Source: an uncultured Ruminococcus sp.
GTDB lineage: Bacteria; Bacillota; Clostridia; Oscillospirales; Ruminococcaceae
Assembly: GCA_946612185.1 (NCBI GenBank)
Contig: CAMOEP010000109.1
Coordinates: 1-7,115, forward strand
DNA: 7,115 nucleotides
Direction of reading: 5' to 3'
Positions 1 to 6,074 of the stretch are shown here, in pieces; the first letter of the stretch is position 1; every line of letters starts with the position of its first letter. The translations under genes and the position numbers were made by a program. Under the pieces are notes generated by a model. That model had not been told where the DNA came from. It made no database searches and worked only from the letters and a program-made list of their open reading frames with translations.

Positions 1-1268
1 TCATTTGCGTCATAACTCTTTAATGTGAAGCCGTTTCCGTTCTCGCCGCCGTTATCCCTTACAGTATCACGCAGACCGCCAGTTTCACGGACTATGGGAA
101 TAGTACCGTATCTCTGGGAGATCATCTGTGTAAGTCCGCAAGGCTCGCTCTTTGAGGGCATAAGGAACATATCCGAACCTGCATAGATCCTGTGTGAAAG
201 CTCAGGCAGGAATCCCAGTGATACTGATACCCTGTCAGGATAGCGCCTTGCCATCTCCAGGAAGAAGTCCTCGTACATCTTCTCGCCGCTTCCAAGCACA
301 GCGAACTTCACGCCAGTCCTGATTATCTCCTCCATCATACAGCGGATAAGGTCAAGACCCTTGTGGTTGACGAAACGGGATACTATACCGATCACAGGCT
401 GACCGTTATCAAGCATATGCAGTTCCTTAAGCAGTGCCTTCCTGCACTCAGCCTTTCCGGAAATATCATCAGCGGAGTAGTTCTTCTCGATCTCCGGGTC
501 AGTTTCCGGGTCATACAGCCGTGTGTCGATACCATTTAGTATTCCGCACAGCTTATGCTGTTTTGTTACCAGTATCCTGTCAAGACCGTGGGCATACCAG
601 GGGTCAAGTATCTCCCAGGCATAGCTTGGGGACACTGTAATAAGCTGGTCAGCGGTTTCCAGAGCGCCTTTGAGCATATTTATCCGTCCGTCGTACTCCA
701 GCAGTCCGGCGTTATAGCTTGAAATACCCATGACTTCGCCCAGTACTTCCTTGCCGAAGCTTCCCTGATACTCGATGTTATGGATAATGAACGCCGTTTT
801 TATGCTGTCATAGCCCTGCTGGTAGCGATAGTAAACATGGTAATACACCGGTATCAGCGCAGTCTGCCAGTCGTTGCAGCAGATAATGTCCGGCTTGAAG
901 GAAATGACTTTCAGCATTTCCAGGACTGCCCTGTCAAAGAATACAAATCGTTCGCAGTCGTCGTAGAAGCCGTACATTCCCTCTCTGTCAAAGTAGTACT
1001 CATTGTCGATAAGGAAATAGGTGATGCCGTCTATATCCGCCTTGTAGATGCCGCAGTACTGCTTACGCCACGAAACATCGACGGTAATATTGGTGATGAA
1101 GGTCATCTTTTTTCTCTGCTTGTCGGGAACAGATCTGTACAGGGGCATTACCACTGCACACTTATGACCTTTTTCACTGATTGCCCTGGGCAGAGAGCCT
1201 GCAACGTCTGCAAGCCCGCCCGAAGCTGCAAAAGGAACTGCCTCACTTGCAGCAAAAAGAATATTCAT
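1..1268 (-). CDS. glgA: Glycogen synthase GlgA (ADP-glucose, GT5), 3' end cut off by window edge
   Basis: Transfers glucose from ADP-glucose to the non-reducing end of alpha-1,4-glucan in the cytoplasm. The visible part is 422 residues; known GlgA proteins are about 480, so roughly 50-60 C-terminal residues lie outside. Seen in my translation: the N-terminal GT5 segment with SGGLADVAGSLP at 16-27, CNDWQTALIP at 131-140, HNIEYQG at 163-169, GILNGIDT at 242-249, SRFVNHKGLDLI at 297-308 (with Arg298 and Lys303 of the phosphate-binding motif), and SEPCGLTQ at 374-381 containing the conserved Glu375. The reading frame is unbroken. The ATG at 1268 begins MNILFAASEAVPF, the normal GlgA start. Its ribosome site is weak (GGTGGTGATC, no AGGAGG), unlike the other genes, and it starts 17 bp after glgD, so coupling to glgD translation is plausible. 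Odd: position 15 is Ala, where E. coli GlgA has the ADP-glucose-binding Lys15 of KTGGL. Confidence 0.96.
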   Translation of the reverse strand, partial: MNILFAASEAVPFAASGGLADVAGSLPRAISEKGHKCAVVMPLYRSVPDKQRKKMTFITNITVDVSWRKQYCGIYKADIDGITYFLIDNEYYFDREGMYGFYDDCERFVFFDRAVLEMLKVISFKPDIICCNDWQTALIPVYYHVYYRYQQGYDSIKTAFIIHNIEYQGSFGKEVLGEVMGISSYNAGLLEYDGRINMLKGALETADQLITVSPSYAWEILDPWYAHGLDRILVTKQHKLCGILNGIDTRLYDPETDPEIEKNYSADDISGKAECRKALLKELHMLDNGQPVIGIVSRFVNHKGLDLIRCMMEEIIRTGVKFAVLGSGEKMYEDFFLEMARRYPDRVSVSLGFLPELSHRIYAGSDMFLMPSKSEPCGLTQMISQRYGTIPIVRETGGLRDTVRDNGGENGNGFTLKSYDAN

Positions 1269-1285
1269 GAACGATCACCACCGAA

Positions 1286-2407
1286 TCAGATTTTTCCGTT
1301 TTTGCCGATATAAAGAGGATAAGTTTCAGAGCCGGTCAGCACCTTTTCGTCGCTGATCTCGACGTTCTTGTCGGTAATTATAGAGGAGAGAGTGCAGTTT
1401 GCGCCAACCTTTGTACCTTGCAGCAGAACGCAGTCTCTTACAACAGTACCCTTGCCGACTGTTACGCCACGGAACAGGATAGAGTTCTCAACAGTACCTT
1501 CGATAACGCAGCCGTCAGCGATAAGTGAATTGGATATATCCGACTCAAGACCATACTTTACAGGGCCGTTGTCACCGATCTTGGTGTATACGGGCATAGA
1601 CTTCTTAAATAGAGCGTTGCGCTTTTCGCTGTCAAGAAGCATCTGGTTAGCTGTGTAGTAGCTCTGTATACTGTCTATTCGCATAAATAAACCCTTATGC
1701 TCATAGCCCATTATACGGTACTCGTTATTCTTGCCTTGTAGTATCTCACGGGTGAAGCTGTACTGATTTCTGCTTGCAGCCTCGGAAACGATCTTCTTCA
1801 GGAATTCCTTTGAGATTATCAGCATATCAAGCCACTGGCTGCACTCGCCGGCCATCTGGGGGTCAACAAGAACGCCGCTGAGGGTATTCTCGCTGTCAAA
1901 ATCAAGTATAGTAGCGCAGTTATTCTTATCGCTGTCAAACATACCCTTTGAGTAGATCAGTGTGATATCAGCCTCGGTATCCATATGCTGCTGCAGCACT
2001 GGGTTAAAATCAATAGTTGTAACAACGTCAGCATTTGATAGGATAACGTACTTTGCATTGGAGTGTTCAACGAAGCTCCAGATATTGCTCAGGGCATCAA
2101 GTCTGCCCTTGTAGATGCCTCCTGTCTGACTGTAGGGGGGAAGCAGGTGGAGTCCGCCCTTCTTTCTGGAAAGATCCCAGTCACGGCCTGAACCCAGGTG
2201 GTCAAGGAGTGAACCATAGTTGGACTTTGTGATAACGCCGACCTCGGTAACTCCGGAATTTACGAAATTTGACAGCGGGAAGTCAATGAGCCTGTACCTG
2301 CCGCCGAATGGGATCGAACCCATAGTTCTCTGCTTTGTAAGCTCGCTGACATAACCGTCATGCATACTCGCAAAGATCAGACCTAATACATTATAATTAA
2401 CACTCAT
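1286..2407 (-). CDS. glgD: GlgD, non-canonical (modulatory) subunit of ADP-glucose pyrophosphorylase
   Basis: Paralogue of GlgC, 373 residues, a usual GlgD length. Shared with GlgC: the fold around [14 protein letters not shown] (34-47), GLHLLPPY (85-92), and a C-terminal left-handed beta-helix of hexapeptide repeats (about 290-350, e.g. ISNSLIADGCVIEGTVENSI). Changed from GlgC: the nucleotide-binding GGxGxRL loop is replaced by FASMHDGYVSELT (12-24), the KPAVP segment is replaced by RTMGSIP, and the FVEKP glucose-1-phosphate motif is missing. The catalytic-type Asp survives as Asp127 in SNADVVTTIDF. Family knowledge: GlgD has little activity alone and raises or tunes the activity of GlgC in a mixed complex in Bacillota. 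It lies 17 bp after glgC and 17 bp before glgA. The ATG has GGAGG 10 bases upstream, slightly longer spacing than for glgB and glgC. A catalytically independent role cannot be excluded from sequence. Confidence 0.95.
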   Translation of the reverse strand: MSVNYNVLGLIFASMHDGYVSELTKQRTMGSIPFGGRYRLIDFPLSNFVNSGVTEVGVITKSNYGSLLDHLGSGRDWDLSRKKGGLHLLPPYSQTGGIYKGRLDALSNIWSFVEHSNAKYVILSNADVVTTIDFNPVLQQHMDTEADITLIYSKGMFDSDKNNCATILDFDSENTLSGVLVDPQMAGECSQWLDMLIISKEFLKKIVSEAASRNQYSFTREILQGKNNEYRIMGYEHKGLFMRIDSIQSYYTANQMLLDSEKRNALFKKSMPVYTKIGDNGPVKYGLESDISNSLIADGCVIEGTVENSILFRGVTVGKGTVVRDCVLLQGTKVGANCTLSSIITDKNVEISDEKVLTGSETYPLYIGKNGKI

Positions 2408-2424
2408 TATTCAATAACCTCCGC

Positions 2425-3651
2425 TCAGATATTTTCGCCTATGATCTGCTTAGGTTCAACAGATTTATTCTCAGAAACAGTAACATTATGACCTACAACA
2501 GCGATTCCCCAATCGTCCCTGTTAGCTACCTGCTCAGGGCTTTTGCCTATTTTAGCGCCGCTTTCGATAACGCAGTCGCTTCCGACGATGGAGTACTCAA
2601 CAACAGCACCGGACTTGATAACTGTACCGGGCATAACGATACTATAGTTAACTGTAGCACCTTCCTCGATAGTAACGCCGGAGAACAGGATAGAGAAGTC
2701 AACTGTACCGTCAACTGTGCTTCCTTCAGCGATCATTGAGTTTTCGATGTTAGCGTTTTCGCCAATGTACTGAGGGGGCATATAGCTGCTTCTGGAGTAT
2801 ATCTTCCAGCTTGGGTCATAAAGGTCAAGGGGAACACTTGGGCTGAGAAGGTCCATATTAGCCTCCCAGAGGGAATCAAGAGTTCCAACGTCCTTCCAGT
2901 AGCCTTCAAATTCGTAAGCGAAAAGTCTCTGTCCATCTCTCAGCATAGAGGTGATGATATCCTTGCCGAAGTCCTTAGACCAAGCCTCGCCACGCTCACG
3001 CTTAGCGTTAGCTTCCTCCTCGTTCTCGATGAGATACTTTCTCAGCTTCTCCCATGTGAATACATATATACCCATTGAAGCCAGGGTAGACTTAGGCTCT
3101 TTCGGCTTTTCAACGAAGTCAGTTACCTGATTCTTCTCGTCGCATATCATGATACCGAAGCGTGAAGCCTCAGCCTTTGGCACGTCGATAACGGAGATAG
3201 TGCAGTCTGCATTATTTGCAACGTGGAAGTCCACCATTTTTGAGTAGTCCATTTTGTAGATATGGTCGCCGCCCAGCACTACGACGTACTCAGGATCATA
3301 ACGCTCGATAAACCGCATATTCTGGTAGATAGCGTTAGCAGTACCCTCGTACCATGAAGCGCCTGTCTGAGTTTCGTAAGGCGGCAGAACGTGAACTCCG
3401 CCGTTCATTTTATCAAGATCCCATGGCTGACCGTTGCCTATATATTCGTTCAGTACAAGGGGTTGATACTGTGTCAGAACGCCGACAGTGTCGATACCTG
3501 AGTTTGTGCAGTTTGAGAGAGGGAAGTCGATAAGACGATACTTTCCGCCATACGGAACAGCAGGCTTAGCCACATTTTTTGTCAGCGCATACAATCTGCT
3601 TCCCTGACCGCCGGCAAGCAGCATAGCGACACACTTTTTCTTTGTATACAT
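2425..3651 (-). CDS. glgC: Glucose-1-phosphate adenylyltransferase GlgC (ADP-glucose pyrophosphorylase, catalytic)
   Basis: Makes ADP-glucose and pyrophosphate from ATP and glucose-1-phosphate, the committed step of bacterial glycogen synthesis. It has 408 residues, within the usual 380-430. Seen: the nucleotide-binding loop [10 protein letters not shown] at 11-20, [20 protein letters not shown] at 28-47 (Lys29 corresponds to the activator-site Lys of E. coli GlgC), GGVHVLPPY at 84-92, the catalytic Asp129 in [10 protein letters not shown], the glucose-1-phosphate Lys182 in FVEKPK, and [16 protein letters not shown] at 250-265. Then a C-terminal left-handed beta-helix from about 295 ([20 protein letters not shown]). 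All residues needed for catalysis are present, so this is the working subunit beside GlgD. The start at 3651 follows AGGAGG with a 6-base spacer, and the start [15 protein letters not shown] fits the family. It begins 28 bp after the glgB stop, so it is in the same transcript. Confidence 0.97.
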   Translation of the reverse strand: MYTKKKCVAMLLAGGQGSRLYALTKNVAKPAVPYGGKYRLIDFPLSNCTNSGIDTVGVLTQYQPLVLNEYIGNGQPWDLDKMNGGVHVLPPYETQTGASWYEGTANAIYQNMRFIERYDPEYVVVLGGDHIYKMDYSKMVDFHVANNADCTISVIDVPKAEASRFGIMICDEKNQVTDFVEKPKEPKSTLASMGIYVFTWEKLRKYLIENEEEANAKRERGEAWSKDFGKDIITSMLRDGQRLFAYEFEGYWKDVGTLDSLWEANMDLLSPSVPLDLYDPSWKIYSRSSYMPPQYIGENANIENSMIAEGSTVDGTVDFSILFSGVTIEEGATVNYSIVMPGTVIKSGAVVEYSIVGSDCVIESGAKIGKSPEQVANRDDWGIAVVGHNVTVSENKSVEPKQIIGENI

Positions 3652-3679
3652 ATTATTCCTCCTGAAATGTTAAAAAATA

Positions 3680-5737
3680 TTATTTATCCTGAGCAGGTGT
3701 TTTCTTCCTTGAGCGGGAAGTGGTCTTTTTCTCCTTAGTATCCGCAGTTTTAGCTGTTTTGGAAGTCTTAGTGGATCTGGTAGTTTTTGCGGAACTTTTC
3801 TCAGTCTTAACAGGTGTCTCCTCAGCGGACTTTGCAGTACGCTTTCTTGTGGAGTTCACCTTTAAATACATTACCGAAAGGGGTGCGATGGTCATAGCGA
3901 TGCTGTCCTCGAAGCCGTGCATAGGCACTTTCTCGGACTTGTAGGACTTAGCAGAAAGTCCCTGACCGCCGAACTGCGCATCATCGGTATTGAATACCAC
4001 CTTATATGTACCCTTCTTTGGAACGCCGATACGGTAGTTATCACGCTGGACGGGGACGAAATTGCAGATAACGATCATCTCCTCGCCGTTATCGTCTGTA
4101 CGGCGGAAGGAAATTACGCTCTGCTTGTAGTCGTCGTTGGATATCCAGCTAAATCCGCTCCAGGAATCGTCATTCTGCCAGAGAGGAGCTGCATCAAGGT
4201 AGAAACGGTTAAGTTTCTCTGAGAACATGAGCAGGTTACTGTGATCCTTGTCCTGAAGGATACCCCAGTCGAGCTGTGACTTGTAGTCCCATTCCTTTTC
4301 CTGACCGAACTCCTGACCCATAAAGAGCAGTTTCTTGCCGGGGTGAGCCATCATGTAAGCAAGGAAAGCACGGTATGACGCAAATTTCTGGCTGCGTTCA
4401 CCGGGCATCTTATTTATCATGGAGCACTTTCCGTGAACCACCTCATCATGGGAGATAGGAAGCACATAGTTCTCTGAGAAGGCGTAGAAGAAAGAGAATG
4501 TGATCTTATCGTGGTTGAATGAGCGGTAGATCGGGTCGAGGGACATATAGCTGAGCATATCGTTCATCCAGCCCATGTTCCACTTGAAGTTAAAGCCAAG
4601 ACCGCCTATATCGGTAGGCTTTGTGACCATAGGCCATGCTGTTGACTCCTCAGCGATCATAAGGGCATCGGGGTGCTTGGAGAATACAGCCTCGTTAAGG
4701 TGTTTGAGGAACTCGACAGCTTCAAGGTTCTCGTTTCCGCCGTGGATATTTGCAGCCCATTCGCCGTCACGCCTGTCGTAGTCCAGATATAGCATGGAGG
4801 CAACTGCATCAACACGCAGACCGTCCACATGGAACTCATCGAACCAGTAATTAGCGCTTGAAATCAGGAATGAGCAGACCTCTGCCTTGCCGTAGTCAAA
4901 TACTCTTGTACCCCAGGCTTTATGTTCCTTTTTGCGCTCGTCGGTATACTCGTAGCAGCAAGTGCCGTCAAACTCATACAGACCGGCAGCGTCCTTCGGG
5001 AAATGGGCAGGCACCCAGTCCAGAATCACGCCGATACCGGCCTCGTGGAACATATCGACCATTTTCTTGAAGTCGTCAGGAGTACCGTACCTTGAAGTAG
5101 GCGCAAAGTAACCTGTGACCTGATAACCCCATGAACCGTCAAAGGGATACTCAGTAAGCGGCATAAATTCCACATGAGTATACGACATCTTTTTAAGGTA
5201 AGGGATTATCTCTTTAGCGAAAGTGATATAGTCAAAGTAAACATCATCACCGTAATTTTTCCAGGAACTCAGATGTACCTCGTAAACATTCACGGGACTT
5301 TTATAGATAATTTTTTCAGCCTTTGACCTGAACCATTCTGAATCATTCCATTCATAGCTGCTTTCGTAGATTTTGGAAGCAGTGCCCGGACGTGTCTCGA
5401 AGTGGTGGGCATAGGGGTCTGATTTCAGCAGAATTTTTCCATCCTTTGTTTCAATGCTGTACTTATAAGCGTCAAACTGTTTAAGCCCGCTGATAGTAGC
5501 TTCCCAGATACCGTCAGCGATAAGGGACATAGTATGCTTGCTTCTGTCCCAGTCGTTGAAATCGCCTACAACTGATACACTAACAGCATTAGGAGCCCAA
5601 ACTCTGAAGGTAAAGGCCTTGCCCCTGCCCTTCTTAACTGCATGAGCGCCGAAGAACTTCCAGGCCTCGTAGTTCTTACCCTGGTAGAACAGATAGAGTG
5701 GAAAATCATTAGGATTATTGTTATTATTCACTGCCAT
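3680..5737 (-). CDS. glgB: 1,4-alpha-glucan branching enzyme GlgB (CBM48-GH13) with basic C-terminal tail
   Basis: Cuts alpha-1,4 chains and reattaches them by alpha-1,6 bonds, giving branched glycogen. It has 685 residues. Order: short N-terminus with an Asn run (4-8) and no extra N1 domain as in E. coli; CBM48 at about 30-110 (FRVWAPNAVSVSVVGDFNDW at 44-63); GH13 barrel at about 150-500; all-beta C domain to about 628; then a 55-residue Lys/Arg/Ser/Thr-rich tail. Catalytic regions seen: DWVPAHF (240-246), GLRVDAVASM with nucleophile Asp310, IAEEST with acid/base Glu363, and ISHDEVVHGK with transition-state Asp431. KKLLFMGQEFGQ (468-479) is also typical. The start is decided by AAAGGAGG with a 7-base spacer and by an in-frame TAA two codons upstream (5741-5743). 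It is the first gene of the glg operon. The tail is not part of the standard enzyme and is discussed as a finding. Confidence 0.97.
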   Translation of the reverse strand: MAVNNNNNPNDFPLYLFYQGKNYEAWKFFGAHAVKKGRGKAFTFRVWAPNAVSVSVVGDFNDWDRSKHTMSLIADGIWEATISGLKQFDAYKYSIETKDGKILLKSDPYAHHFETRPGTASKIYESSYEWNDSEWFRSKAEKIIYKSPVNVYEVHLSSWKNYGDDVYFDYITFAKEIIPYLKKMSYTHVEFMPLTEYPFDGSWGYQVTGYFAPTSRYGTPDDFKKMVDMFHEAGIGVILDWVPAHFPKDAAGLYEFDGTCCYEYTDERKKEHKAWGTRVFDYGKAEVCSFLISSANYWFDEFHVDGLRVDAVASMLYLDYDRRDGEWAANIHGGNENLEAVEFLKHLNEAVFSKHPDALMIAEESTAWPMVTKPTDIGGLGFNFKWNMGWMNDMLSYMSLDPIYRSFNHDKITFSFFYAFSENYVLPISHDEVVHGKCSMINKMPGERSQKFASYRAFLAYMMAHPGKKLLFMGQEFGQEKEWDYKSQLDWGILQDKDHSNLLMFSEKLNRFYLDAAPLWQNDDSWSGFSWISNDDYKQSVISFRRTDDNGEEMIVICNFVPVQRDNYRIGVPKKGTYKVVFNTDDAQFGGQGLSAKSYKSEKVPMHGFEDSIAMTIAPLSVMYLKVNSTRKRTAKSAEETPVKTEKSSAKTTRSTKTSKTAKTADTKEKKTTSRSRKKTPAQDK

Positions 5738-5762
5738 AATTTAGCCTCCTTTGCTATTATTG

Positions 5763-5791
5763 ATTTTAACATAAACAACAGAATTATTCAA
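5763..5791 (-). promoter_or_regulatory. Probable sigma-A-type promoter of the glgBCDA operon (extended -10)
   Basis: Read on the minus strand: -35 TTGAAT (5786-5791, 4 of 6 to TTGACA), a 17-base spacer, and -10 TAAAAT (5763-5768, 5 of 6 to TATAAT) preceded by TGT, which makes an extended -10 TGnTAAAAT. Transcription would start near 5755-5757, giving a very short leader of about 20 bases that begins only a few bases before the glgB ribosome site AAAGGAGG (5745-5752). Position, spacing and strand all suit the operon. The region is AT-rich, which raises the chance of accidental matches, but the ideal spacer plus extended -10 makes this the best candidate in the gap. Confidence 0.6.
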
Positions 5792-5798
5792 GTCTTTT

Positions 5799-5810
5799 TG
5801 CAAATTTGCA
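5799..5810. promoter_or_regulatory. Perfect 12-bp palindrome TGCAAATTTGCA, candidate operator
   Basis: The sequence equals its own reverse complement over all 12 bases. It ends 7 bp upstream of the proposed -35 box, centred roughly 48 bases before the predicted start of transcription. That position suits an activator, or a repressor blocking polymerase. The half-site TGCAAA resembles those of LacI-family sugar regulators such as MalR or CcpA, but those operators normally have a central CG and are longer, so the regulator is not identified. A degenerate relative, TGTGCATTTTGC, lies at 5851-5862 on the plus strand, matching the minus-strand TGTGCAAATTTGC at 5800-5812 with one base fewer. Confidence 0.4.
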
Positions 5811-5900
5811 CAAAATTTCAGATATTGACATAAATTTAAGGGTATTCCTCTGTGCATTTTGCTACATAATTTTTTTGCGATGCCATAAATCATTGTTATT

Positions 5901-5906
5901 ATTATA
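5901..5906 (-). promoter_or_regulatory. Distal TATAAT, possible second glgB promoter -10
   Basis: On the minus strand this is a perfect TATAAT, but no acceptable -35 is found 15-19 bases upstream. It could serve as the -10 of an activator-dependent promoter, because a pair of 11-bp-spaced TTCAYM hexamers (5911-5916 and 5922-5927) sits where the -35 would be. Transcription from here would give a glgB leader of about 155 bases. In such AT-rich DNA a chance TATAAT is quite possible. Confidence 0.25.
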
Positions 5907-5910
5907 CACA

Positions 5911-6026
5911 TTCATCTTTTGTTCACATTTAAGCTGGTTGCTGATTTAATTAAGTTTATTCATAGTTTATTCACATTTCATAACGAATAACTTTGATTTT
6001 ATCGGTAGGTTTACAATCTGTTCATA
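5911..6026 (+). repeat. Three pairs of TTYAYM hexamers with exact 11-bp period
   Basis: On the plus strand: TTCATC 5911 and TTCACA 5922; TTCATA 5959 and TTCACA 5970; TTTACA 6010 and TTCATA 6021. Within each pair the starts differ by 11 bp, about one helical turn. The middle pair is part of an 11-bp tandem repeat, AGTTTATTCAY (5953-5963 and 5964-5974). Single extra copies lie at 5977 (TTCATA) and 6043 (TTCACA); 6043 is 22 bp from 6021, and 5977 is 44 bp from 6021. Paired hexamers of this type and period are how OmpR/PhoB-family response regulators bind (the Bacillus PhoP box is TT[A/C/T]ACA repeats). The regulator assignment is inference. Confidence 0.4.
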
Positions 6027-6074
6027 CTTTATATATTCTTTTTTCACAATTATGTTTCGCTCATTCCGGCAGAT

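Larger units (their letters stand above)
5738..6074. other. AT-rich spoIIE-glgB intergenic region
   Basis: This is the only stretch over 300 bases without a confident gene. One line counted by hand (5941-6000) has 12 G or C in 60 bases, against 29 in 60 for a glgC line (3241-3300) and 40 in 60 for a spoIIE line (6481-6540). It holds the probable glgB promoter, a 12-bp palindrome, a distal TATAAT and phased hexamer pairs, each listed separately. I see no tRNA, no riboswitch core and no GC-rich hairpin followed by a T-run in the minus direction after the spoIIE stop, so no intrinsic terminator is evident. A small minus-strand open frame (ATGs at 5911, 5893 and 5857; stop 5741-5743) lacks a ribosome site and is treated as a finding, not a gene. 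Confidence 0.85.

Noticed and set aside
780..1313. 177-codon open frame on the plus strand
   Set aside because: It lies antisense to glgA and the glgD end, which show strong family motifs over the whole span; the antisense product has no recognisable features and no ribosome site.
5784..5831. 15-codon minus-strand ORF starting at 5831
   Set aside because: The nearest GAGG is 15 bases before the ATG, too far, and the peptide is too short to judge.
5825..5853. Perfect TTGACA on the plus strand, possible promoter
   Set aside because: No -10-like hexamer at 16-18 bases, and nothing on the plus strand downstream to be expressed.
5870..5876. Run of seven T on the plus strand as a terminator
   Set aside because: No stable hairpin precedes it and no plus-strand gene ends there; on the minus strand it is an A-run.
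6021..6049. TTGTGA-N17-TATGAA on the minus strand as a further glgB promoter
   Set aside because: Only 4 of 6 matches in each box, in very AT-rich DNA, and nearly 290 bases from glgB.
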